DNA of 64,000 bases, taken from Microbotryum silenes-acaulis (lineage: Eukaryota; Basidiomycota; Microbotryomycetes; Microbotryales; Microbotryaceae). The notes under the pieces are model-generated. The model saw only the letters and a list, made by a program, of their open reading frames with translations, made no database searches and was not told where the DNA came from. Below are positions 1 through 9,544 of the stretch, in pieces (the stretch's first letter is position 1; each line of letters opens with the position of its first letter). The position numbers and the translations under genes were made by a program. Location of the stretch: the NCBI GenBank assembly GCA_003665825.1, contig QPFY01000010.1:124001-188000 (forward strand), written 5' to 3'.

Positions 1-210
1 CCGGCGCCCGACCCGAAAGTCGTGCTAATCGGTCGCCCGAGCACGAGCACGCGATCGCCGAGAAGGCGTGACGCCGATGAGGAGGAGCTTGCGAATCTTG
101 GACACGAAATGTTGCCTAGTCGATCGGAGTGGGGCCATTTGTCAATTCTTAATGCCGACTTTAGGGTGGAGCTCGATTGGTGTGCCGTGTTCCCTCTTTC
201 TCGGCAGTAG
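1..210 (+). CDS. 3' fragment of an unrecognised gene (partial)
   Basis: One frame is open from the first base of the window to a TAG at 208-210, giving 69 residues with no start inside the window that must be used. The peptide is rich in Arg, Ser and acidic residues (an SPRRRDADEEE stretch near residue 20) and shows no domain I recognise. It may be the last exon of a gene entering from the left. A second frame is also open here (68-289), so the choice of frame is weak. The next gene is transcribed towards it from the other strand, so the 210-385 interval would be a convergent 3' intergenic region. Confidence 0.3.
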   Translation, partial: PAPDPKVVLIGRPSTSTRSPRRRDADEEELANLGHEMLPSRSEWGHLSILNADFRVELDWCAVFPLSRQ

Positions 211-385
211 TGGTCGTGTAACGCGTTTCAGGGGTCGAGGTAGACTTTCTCCATTCCGTCGGCCGGCCCCTCGGCTTCGGAGGAGATGAGCCCGAATGTT
301 TCCCTTCCGCTCCTCTAGAAATCCAGGTACATTCATAAAGCATATCATACAACGAAAACAACTACACCTCCCCCTCCCCACCCTC

Positions 386-815
386 TCAAACCAACTTTGG
401 TCTCCCCTCCTCCGTCGTCTGAGTCGCGACCAAGTCTATCCTGCCCTGACCGCCCACAATAGCCTGCTTCGGACTCGCGCCTAGGTCTTCCCCTTGGAGT
501 GTTTTGCCCGGCTGGAGTTGGGTCATAGGGAGGGGTGGTGCGGGAGCTGAGTGATGGTCGTCGGAGGGGCGGAAGGAACCGCCTGTTGAACTGCATACAG
601 AGCAAAGGGGTGAGCTCGAAGGGACTTGAGGGGGAAGGAGAGAGTGGAGGGACTCACGCGGCGTAGGATTCCAACAAGGGTTCTGTGAGGACCCAATGTA
701 TCAGAATTGAGTTGTTGCAAGAGATGGAGGGCGATGTGGACGTACTAAAGATGTAGACACCTGAACCGACGCCGACGAGGATCGCGAGCACGGGCGAGAT
801 GAGACGACCTGACAT
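386..815 (-). CDS. Small single-span membrane protein, probably mitochondrial (99 aa, 3 exons)
   Basis: Three short exons (746-815, 658-682, 386-590) join in frame across two GT..AG introns (683-745 and 591-657) into a 99-residue protein ending at a TGA at 386-388. The ATG at 815-813 follows a CCACC context. Residues 7-23 (SPVLAILVGVGSGVYIF) form one hydrophobic segment right after a short basic N-terminus, followed by KPLLESYA; the rest is polar and Pro-rich with no motif. A short N-in anchor followed by a Lys-Pro is a layout common in small inner-mitochondrial-membrane proteins of fungi, but that location is inference and I cannot name the family. The exons are too short to be obvious as open frames; the evidence is the clean splicing and the continuous frame. 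It is divergent from FCP1, sharing the 816-1330 upstream region. Confidence 0.6.
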
Positions 816-1330
816 GGTGGGTGGGTGCGCTGGTCTTGGAAAGGCTGGAGTTATGCTGCAGGTTGTTGTGGAGGCCAGCGAGTGTTGCGAAAGCGGGGAC
901 AGCGAGTGTGAGATGCCAAGTCGAGCCCGGTCGCTCCTCCCGTCCGCAACATGTGCGCCATAACGAATTTCGACGGTCGGACCCAGAACTGCAGTGCCGG
1001 GGCTGCGGCGGTCAGATTGCACCTCCAACTTTCCTTCAAGGCCTGACTATCGTCAGTAAAATTTTGAGAGATCAAGTCGTCACCAGAAAGGACGGTGCTG
1101 TGGAGCGTGGCCACCTTGGGCGGAACAGGCAGCTCGCAGCCTGGTAGTGCGAGCTCTCGGACCCGGACCAAGTGGGGGCTCCCCACACGCTCTGCTCGGC
1201 GCTCGCGCTCGCGCTCTTCTGCTTCCTCCCTCTCCCCCCGCCCTCTTCGCATACTCCCCTTTCGCTTACCACCCATCGCACCCATCATCAGAGAGCGTTC
1301 AGAATCAGCTCAGCCGTACTCGACAGTGAC
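816..1330. promoter_or_regulatory. Divergent intergenic region between the small membrane protein and FCP1
   Basis: This 515-bp interval separates two divergent start codons. The part next to FCP1 (about 1190-1290) is strongly pyrimidine-rich on the plus strand (runs of CTCTTC and CCCTCTCCCCCC), a usual feature upstream of fungal start sites. I see no clear TATA box and no coding sequence that holds up. Confidence 0.4.
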
Positions 1331-4300
1331 ATGGCGGACCAATCCTCCTTCACGACCCTCTTCGCGCCCTCCTCGCTCCCCTTCCCCATCACGATCCAGC
1401 GTCTACTCGTGCAACAACCCCATAGTCCCATCACCAAGACCCAAGCCCTCTTCACCTATTCGTTTGTTCCCAGAACCGCCGCGCCTGGGCCTAGTGATGG
1501 GAAGGAGGAGCGCTTGTCCAAGGTGTATGAGAGTCCTATCGAGGGACAGTTCGAGGGATGGGCTGAGCGGATCAGACACGGGACTGTCGTGCGGGATACA
1601 AAGTACGTTCATACTTGCTTCGTTCGTGTCTGCGTATCGTGGTCGCTATCATACGCCAACTACCCCCGTGACTCGAACCACCGGATCGACGCGACGGCGG
1701 AATGAAGCGGGGAGGATGAACATCACATTGGGCAAACGAGGCGATGTTCATTCGCGTTTGCATGACCGCAAGCGGATATCGTGTCGCCTTTGTTACAGCA
1801 TCAAGCCCCGACCGACTTGATGACCCTTGCTCCATCCTCCCAGTGTCCCCCTCGTGTACATCAAGGAGGATTGCACCCACGACGTTCAACTTCATGGGCT
1901 GTGTGCGCTCTGCGGAAGGGATCTCACAGGGTCAGCAACATTGAAAAGCATCGCAAAACTCACGTCGAGGAAAAACTCATCCATAACCTACGTCGTTGTT
2001 CAGAACCGACTACACGGGCTTTTCGGAGACATCGAGGGCCAAGATCGCCATGGTTCACGACGTCGGAGGCTTGACCGTTTCTCTCGAGGTAAGTCGAAGC
2101 CTATGAGCATCCCGATATGCGATAGAATGGTTGCGTTGGTAAACTTCAACACTTCTCCGCCTCCATTACCCCATCCTGGCTCCGTCAAACCTCATTCTCG
2201 CCGAGTCCAGGAAGCCTCCCGTCTCGAAGCAGCGACAACCTCTCGCCTCTTATCTGCCAAGAAACTCTCCCTCATCGTCGATCTCGACCAAACGATCGTG
2301 CACGCAACAGTTGATCCAACGGTTGGAGAGTGGCTCGCCGATCCGGACAATCCGAATCATGAGGCTTTGGACGGCGTCAAGAGTTTCCGACTGGGGATGA
2401 CATCGGGGGATCAGAGCGTTGACGATGGGTGCATCTACTATGTCAAGAAAAGGTCAGTCTCGCGGAATGTATCCACAAAGCAAGTGGAAGTGTGGTCTAA
2501 TCACTTTGTCCCGTCGCGTGCTCTATACCTCCTGCAGACCGGGGCTGGATCAATTCTTGGCCGACCTGGCAGAGATTTACGAGATGCACGTTTACACGAT
2601 GGGGACCCGGGCCTACGCGATTGAAGTATGCAACGTCATCGACCCGGATGGAAGACTCTTCGGGGGTAGGATATTGAGTCGTGACGAATCTGGGAGTGAG
2701 TCCATAATGGGATGAAGCGTGGCATCTCTCGAGCCGAGCAGAGACTGACATGCCCTGTGAGCAGGTTTGACCCGGAAATCATTGCAGCGCTTGTTTCCTT
2801 GCGACGATCACATGGTCGTCATTATTGACGATCGGGCAGACGTGTGGGATGGTGTTCCTAATCTAGTCAAAGTCATTCCTTGTACGTGCTGAAAATATGA
2901 TATTCGTTCACGGACGATCGACCCACTGACCCCGCTTCCCACCGTGCTCTGGTTCTCGACAGACGAATTCTTTGTCGGGATCGGTGACATCAATTCGGCG
3001 TTCCTACCTCCAAACCCCTCCCCCTCCCCTTTACTACACCCCTCTTCCACCTCTGTCTCCTCTTCAACCTCCCCTTTGTCCTCGACCGATACAACAGACG
3101 GCTCGACCATCATATCTCTCTCCATGTCGGAAGCCAAAGCCTCAACGGCCCAAGTCCTCACTGAACAAATCGAATCACGACCTTTGGCAGCTAAAGCGCA
3201 TGAACAAGCCAAGAAGGAAGGGTCGTCGTCGTCGTCGTCGTCATCGGTCAAACCCGTCGATCGAGCAGAGCTGGATTCAGACGACGATGATCAAGAAGAC
3301 GAAGAGGAGGAGGAGGATGACGACGAAGAGGATCATTCTACCAAGACATCGGCCCAGGAGGTGGTTAGATCGACGACGCCACCGCCTCGGAAAGCGGTGC
3401 TTAAGGATGATGATAGGGAACTAATACGGCTGTTTGATGTGAGTCTGAGTGAACGAACTTCTCCGCGGTTACCTGGATGCTAAATGCTGGCTCGCGATGC
3501 GATTTGTACAGATCCTCAAAACGATCCGCGACACCTTTTATCGACCTGGCACCTCGTCGACGTCCTCCGACGGAGATCCTACCACCACTTCCGACGTCAA
3601 GAACATCATACCTTCTCTAAAGCGACGCACCTTCTCCTTCACCTCCTTGGTCTTTTCGGGTCTCGTAGCACTCGGAACACCGGCCTCCCAGTCCGAATGG
3701 TGGCGGCTCGCGACCCTTTTCGGAGCCCATTGCGCCGAATCCATCTCCTCCCGCACGACCCACCTCGTAGCTAAAGAAGCAGGGACTGCCAAAGTTCACC
3801 AAACTTTATCAATGAAAAGCATCAAGGTCGTTCGACCGGGTTGGTTGGTCGATAGTATTGCTCGATGGGAGAAGCTGGACGAGAGGGAGTATCTATTGAT
3901 CACGCCTGATGATCCTGATCCTTCGGGACAAGACGAGGAGGACGAAGATGAAGAGAAAGAAGATGTCGAACTTCTGCGATTGGTGGAGGAAGGATTACCT
4001 TTGGGCGGTGGGGATCTCGACGACATCGATGGATTCGATGAAGAGGCCTTGAGAAGGATGGCGGAACAGGATGATCTTGACGCCGAATTGGAAGATGTCG
4101 ATTGGGCCAATGCGGAGAAGGAGATTGATGATGCTTTGGCTGAGAGCGAATACGATTCTGATGCTTCAACGGGAAGCGCGAGGACTTCGAGTTCGGCAAA
4201 GGGGTTGATGGTGGGTTCTTTGGTGGGGAAGGGGAAGAAGAGACCTAGACCGAGCTCATTGAGATCGAATGGAGGGTCATCGACGGATGATGAGGAACGA

Positions 4301-4660
4301 GGAAGTTCGAGCGATTCAAAAATCAAGAGTGGCGCCGGTGGGAAGAAGGGTCAGGCTCTCGCAACTTCCGGTGGCGTCGTCGCGGACAGTCCATTACAAA
4401 AACGAGTCAAGACCTCCCGAATGCGAAGCTCGAACCTCCTCAAGGTCTCCTTCCCCCACGACGTCGAGTTTGATTCGGAAGCCCGAAAAGAAGGTGGAGA
4501 ATCAGGGGGTCCAGGGACGACGAACACCTCGCGCGCGAGCTCACGTAACGGCGAGACGAGTAGCGAACTCGGGAGTGGGGCCGAGGACGACGATGATGAT
4601 GAGGCGTTTTTTGCTAGTATGGCTGAGGAGGTGGAGAAAGAGTGGTCGGGGGAGAATTAG
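1331..4660 (+). CDS. FCP1: RNA polymerase II CTD phosphatase FCP1
   Basis: FCP1 dephosphorylates Ser residues of the RNA polymerase II C-terminal repeat to recycle the polymerase. Exon 1 (1331-1602) encodes the N-terminal region; the next exons give a Cys-containing CALCGRDLTG segment and then the FCPH catalytic domain with the DxDxT acyl-phosphate motif (LIVDLDQTIVHA, about 2274-2310), YTMGTRAYA and the second acidic motif IIDDRADVW (about 2821-2850). After a Ser/Asp/Glu-rich linker with a TCG repeat, a BRCT domain follows (about 3640-3890, ending in VRPGWLVDSIARWEKLDEREY), then a long acidic C-terminal tail. FCPH followed by BRCT is the diagnostic FCP1 order. At least six introns are visible by frame switching, for example 1603 onward, 2090-2210 and 2452-2538. 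Stop is TAG at 4658-4660. Confidence 0.93.
3219..3246 (+). repeat. TCG trinucleotide repeat coding for a Ser run in FCP1
   Basis: About seven to eight tandem TCG units encode a poly-Ser stretch in the linker between the catalytic and BRCT domains. It lies in low-complexity, acidic sequence and probably varies in length. Confidence 0.8.
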
Positions 4661-5472
4661 TGTGTAATAGAAAACGACATGAGCAAACTCTTGATACATC
4701 ACGTGACTGGTGTCTCCGACCCGATCGATCGCATGGAGTCTGCGCGGCCAAGAGGTGACGACGCGTGTACGAGCTTTTGCAGATCCAAACACGACAATTC
4801 CCGAATTCCACGTTTCCGTTTTGCAAGCCTGAATGCTGGGCTTGTCCTGTGACCATTGAGCAATCAGCGAAAGCGCCCTCCGCCCAGGCTTCACGCCAAG
4901 AAAAAGTGAGGCATGTCAAGCTATTTGTCCCACGCGCCACGACGCGCGCGCACGCGCCCGTTCATCGACTCGCCGACCCGATCTTGAGCGCGAGGGCCGC
5001 TTCGACCTTTGTCTTGGGTGGGCATCTCTAATATTCCCTCATCATCTGTTTCTTTCCTCCTCCTCTGTCTCTCCACCCACCTACTCACTTTCACTCTCTC
5101 CGTCCACTCATTCCGCAACAACACCAAAGTACTGGTCTGCTTTGTGTGCCCTCTCCCGTCCCGAGCCGGAACCTCTTCTCCCTCTGAAGGTGAGTCGCGT
5201 CGCGGCGCCCGCCAACTCGGGTTGAGCGAACTCCGAAATGATGCGTCCGCGCGTGCCGCCGCATCGCCCAGAGGTCGAATTTGCAACGGCTGACCCACAA
5301 CTTCGTTTCCACGGTGATTTCACTTGTCCTCTCTATCCAATCCACAGACCGTGCATTGCTTTTCCCTTTCGTTCTTTTTCACGTCGATCCATTCCTTTTA
5401 ACACACAACACGTCTTGACGACGCCTGCACACCCTCGTTCCTGTGTTTCCGTCGCGCTTCAAGTTCCGCACC
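4661..5472. other. Intergenic region with promoter and 5' UTR of the SLT-domain gene
   Basis: No open frame here shows family features. The right half (about 5035-5100) is pyrimidine-rich and probably lies near the transcription start of the next gene. A likely 5' UTR intron occupies 5190-5347. The rest holds nothing I can name. Confidence 0.4.
5190..5347 (+). other. Probable 5' UTR intron of the SLT-domain gene
   Basis: A good donor (AAG|GTGAGT at 5187-5195) and an acceptor (CCAATCCACAG, ending 5347) bracket 158 bp between a pyrimidine-rich leader and the ATG at 5473. The ORFs crossing it do not match the secreted protein, which fits an untranslated leader intron. Confidence 0.45.
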
Positions 5473-7002
5473 ATGCACATTTCTGCGCTGCTCTACTCGC
5501 TCGGCGCCATCTCGACCCTCTTTTCCGGCGTCGTAGCCCACCCCAACCTCGAATGGTATCAAAACCATGGCCTCCTTGGCCAACAAGACGTGGTCCGACC
5601 CAGCACCCTCAACGTCGCGGCGACTGGCGCCGAAGACCCGCACGTCTCTTCGCCTCTGCGCCGACGGTCCTGCGCGGCCAAGGCGAGGCAACGCACGGCT
5701 GTCGCGGCCAAGTCCAGTTCGGATGTGAGACTTCAATTGGCGTCGACTCATATCGGGACCACGACCAAGGTTTCTGCTACGAAGAAGAAGCATACGATCG
5801 CCAGCAAACACCACCGCAAGTCCAAGGCTAAGAAAGTCAAGACACCCGTCCATAAAACTGAGCATCGAACGATCCGCAAGACAACGCCCAAGAAGATGAG
5901 GACAACCAAGAAAAAGACGGTCTCGATCAAGAAGAAGGTGACACACGAGAAGAAGATTACACACAAGAAGAAGAAGGTGACGATCCAGAAGGCGTCCGGC
6001 GTCAAGGCCAAGCTCGATTCCAAGACGGGCAAGAGTTCGAGCAGCGGTTCGGCCGGCACCGTTTTCATGTCCAAGAACAACGGCGATGGTCCCGGCCTCT
6101 TTGGCGTGTCGACGAGTCAGTGCGGTGCTTCGGGTGCTACAGAGTCGATCACCAAGTCGTCTGGACCCAACGGTGCCGAGTCTTGGCTCAACTGCGGATT
6201 CTCGACCTCGAACCCCAACTCGGGCTGGGTACGTCTTGTCATTGGCTGCATCATCCCGAGGGGCCCTGACCGTGAAGCTCACCGTCTCATATCTTCCTCA
6301 TGCAGAACCCTCCCTACATCAAGATTGCGCAGCTCCGTGCGCTGACCATGGAAGAAGCCCTTGCCATGCCCAACTCAGTCTTCTCGGCATGCAAGCCTTA
6401 CGTCTACCTCTTCGAGAAGTACGGGTCGCAGCTCGGCCTGCCGCCCATCTTACTCGCCTCGATCGCGATGCAGGAATCTTCGTGCAACGCCCGAACGATG
6501 GGTGACAACGGTGGAGCTTGGGGTTTGATGCAAATCACGTACGCTTTTTACTTTTCGCCCTCCTCTCGAGAATACACTGTTTTGCTGAACCCTCGCCCTT
6601 CTTTGACGTGACCCTGAATAGCTCCGACAAGTGTGGTGGCGCACCCAACGGCAACTGCGCCGATCCGGACTACAACGTCGGCACGGGTGCTCGATACCTC
6701 AAGGGCCTCTTGGATCAACAGAATGGCGACGTTTTGGTTTCGCTTGGCATGTACAACGGATGGTCAGTCAGGAAAGGCTACGATAAGGGCTTGCCGCTCA
6801 GATCCATTGGTGCTGATGCGCCGCTCTGCCGCCTTTTTTCTGCGATCGCAGGTACCGAGGTTTGACTTACTACGGCGCGACCAAGATCAGGGACTCGTGC
6901 TTCCAGTGCCAGAACAACGGCGACTACCACCAGCAATTGCTCAACGGATGGATGCAAGGCATCGACGGTAGCCAGCTCGGCACGATCCGCAACATCGGCT
7001 AA
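5473..7002 (+). CDS. Secreted protein with Lys-rich middle and SLT-type lytic transglycosylase domain
   Basis: Four exons (5473-6228, 6306-6538, 6622-6762, 6852-7002) join in frame. The start is the ATG at 5473 because it begins a clear signal peptide (MHISALLYSLGAISTLFSG, then VVAHP). A middle part of about 100 residues is extremely rich in Lys, Thr and His (repeats of KKK, KKKVT). The C-terminal ~170 residues look like a transglycosylase SLT/lysozyme-like fold: LLASIAMQESSCN supplies the likely catalytic Glu, followed by GAWGLMQIT, then YNVGTGARYLKGLL and YNGWYRGLTYYGA. Such domains cleave beta-1,4 bonds in peptidoglycan or chitin-like chains; the fungal substrate is not known from sequence. 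Frame continuity is excellent at each splice site. A role against bacteria, or wall binding through the basic middle part, is inference. Confidence 0.85.
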
Positions 7003-7668
7003 ACCCACCCGTCGCGTGTCCGATCGCCTCTTTGGGCTTTTTCGTCGCTCTCCACGCTGCACCCACCTTCGTTCGTCATGTACACATTGCATAATTCGTA
7101 CATGAGATGGCTTGATGCCATACTCTTTCAACCCCATTTTTTTTTCAACTCATGTTTGTGCTCGAATCTTGACTTGAATCGCTCCTCTCCTCTTTATGCC
7201 TTCCCCTTTAACGATCCCCTTGCCGAGCAACCGTGTAGAACAGAATCTGCAATAACTTTCCAATTTCTACTTTGCGCCAGATCAATCCCTGAAGCTCGTT
7301 AGCTCGTTAGAGCTGAAGGTTTCATTTCGAAAAATGGGGGGGGGGGGTCCCAGCCTCGAAAATGGTGCACTTCTGAGATTTTGTTGGACGAAATGGCCGA
7401 AATACCCCGCACGCGCGTGGCTGTTGAAGTCCCATAGGAGAGCCCGATTTCAGCGCCGATTGGTTTAAACAATGCTACCCCTGATAGGGGGAATATTTTG
7501 CATGATTTAAATTTAGCCCAGAGGGAGTAAATAACAATACCTCTAATTACTTACACTGCCTAAGAGCACAATAGGGGAACCCGGTTTCAGCGCCGATCGG
7601 TTTGAACAATGCTCCCCGGATAGGAGGACCTCGCCTGAAGCGCCCCGATCATTAATTCTCCATGGCCA
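7003..7668. other. Intergenic region with a poly-G tract and degenerate direct repeats
   Basis: The start is the 3' region of the SLT gene. From about 7330 the composition changes: a run of about ten G lies near 7336-7346, and two diverged direct copies of about 45 bp (CAGCGCCGATTGGTTTAAAC at about 7452 and its variant at about 7590) mark old repeat DNA. No coding sequence is supported. Confidence 0.5.
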
Positions 7669-9534
7669 GTGGCCACAGGACCCCCGAAAGCCGGGGCGGT
7701 ACCGGTGCCGGGGGGTGCGCGCGCGAGCTGGAGCGTGTCGTCTGTTCTTGTGTTTCTTGCCTTTTGTGCAATGCATTGCATGCAACAACATGCAGCTGTC
7801 ACAACATGCAGGAGGCATTTGTGCGGCTTGTAGAGGTTCTGCAGACGGCATCTCGCAGGGTGGACACGCTCCGAAGGGCGGCAAATTTTTTCTCGGCGTG
7901 TGCGCTCGTGCTGATGATTCGCTCGTCGGGGTAACATGAGGTAAGGTCCGTGGTTAAGCTATATGTAGTCTTTGGCACGCCCAATGACTCGATGACCTGT
8001 CGACCATCTATCCTGCGGAACGGCATAGTGCCATCAATGAGGTGAGTGGAAGAGCATGCTTTCTTGATGAGGCGAAGCTCCTGTACGACGTCATTTGAAA
8101 GTAGAGCCAACGACGCGAGCGTGCCTTGGTTGCAGTGGTTTGTTGTCACTTTGCTGTAGATGTATCGCACTGTAGCAGACAAGACCTGTGTCAAATGAGC
8201 ACGTCACAGCTCAACTGCCACTCTCAAAACAACGTACGTACCAATACCGATGGACAGCGCTTCTTCTCCATCAGCAGTTTGATCGTAGCTGAGTGAATGC
8301 TTGCCACGAGGCCAAAGCAGATCAGAGATCCGATCTCCAATGGTTTGGCAGTGGTTACAGCTCCGCCAAGCGATCCAAATTGAGGATAGCGTTGTGCTAG
8401 TAGCGCTCCGTACTGCTTGTCTCCCACAGGGAGCTTTTCCTAAAAGTATAGGACCAACAAAACATTAGATCCAGTTGCCTTCGTTCCTAAATTCAGCGAC
8501 AACTCACTTGAATGCGGCCATCTCCAATATAAGCATTCTTCTGAATTCTCGTTTGTTGTGAGCGCTCGGGCCATTTGGCCACCTCCTCCAGCGAAAGCTC
8601 TTTGTCGTGCACCCCATGTCTTCGAAGCGAGTTGGTTCCATGGACTGGACCAACCCTTTCAAGACGCGTGAATGTGCTGCACTGCGTCCTTGCTCTGTAT
8701 CGCTAATCCTTACGCCTGCCTCTCCGCGACTTGGGTCGCTCGATACCATCGGCCTCCTTTTGAGTAGAACAGCTCTGAGGTGGCTGCTTCCCTTTTGGTT
8801 TTCTCCCCCTTTTCCCCTACACTTATGAGCAGCTCGATGGGCAATCAGGTTGGCCAGTTCAGCGAGAAATTGGTATCGCGAGCATCGACAACTTGAGGCG
8901 GAAGTTTCAAGTGTGTGGGCTGTGTAGTACCGAACACGCATGAGCTTAGATCGAAATTACGATAGTTGAGTTTGGTAGACGCACGATTGGACGCATGGAG
9001 CTGTTTTGCCTTCTCAATGGCCTCGAGTAGAGGATAAGGTCGAGTACTGGGTAGGCTCGTCTTTGGACAACTCGATGTGAAGAGACGCGCCGTCGGCGGG
9101 AGGGACATCGAAGGCGAGGAGCTCGGCGATCGTCATGTTGGTGAGCGGCGATAATCAATCGAAGTCATTGTTCAAATAGTAGGTCTGCATGAGATCATGT
9201 TGTCGTGCTATGCTCCAATCTCAGACCGAAGTGAAGCGGAACGAAACCTGCGCCCCTTCAATATCAGCAGTGGGAACTATTGGTACCTAATCGGCCTAAT
9301 CCCTAACAGCCAACGAAGTCAAGTAAGTACCGGCTGTGACTTGTTTAAGCGCGAGCCATCGCGAGAAGCGCGTCTCGAAGCGAAGGCAGACGGGCCCAGT
9401 CATGCCGTAGGCTGCTCAGGGGAAAAATGTCAAAATCTGCAAAGGCGCCTCGGGGGCAAAACGTGTGTTTCGTCCCAAAATGTCAATTTTTTGCAATGCG
9501 CCTCCGGCTGGGCTTTCGGGGGTCCTGTGGCCAC
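7669..9534. mobile_element. Candidate DNA transposon bounded by 24-bp perfect inverted repeats
   Basis: The 24 bp at 7669-7692 (GTGGCCACAGGA... to GAAAGCC) recur exactly in inverted orientation at 9511-9534, enclosing 1.87 kb with a minus-strand multi-exon gene. This is the layout of a cut-and-paste element, but the termini are not proven: the flanking bases give only a possible CA duplication. The repeats do not match the pogo/Tigger ends elsewhere in the window. The element sits directly before the Helitron remnant. Confidence 0.4.
7799..9137 (-). CDS. Unrecognised multi-exon gene inside the inverted-repeat segment
   Basis: On the minus strand, exons 8509-8703 (starting after an acceptor GGATTAG), 8242-8439 and 7799-8185 join in frame across introns 8440-8508 and 8186-8241. 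They give about 260 residues with natural-looking sequence, for example FTRLERVGPVHGTNSLRRHG, DKELSLEEVAKWPERS, NAYIGDGRIQEKLPVGDKQ and YGALLAQRYPQFGSLGG, ending at TGA 7799-7801. Upstream pieces (a start MTIAELLAFDVPPADG at about 9137 and an LHASNRASTKLNYRNFDLSS piece at about 8960-9010) are in other frames; I could not join them cleanly, so the 5' part may be damaged or mis-modelled. I recognise no domain and no DDE or helicase motif. It could be a transposase of an unfamiliar class or a captured host gene. Confidence 0.4.
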
Positions 9535-9544
9535 CAGCCCTGTT

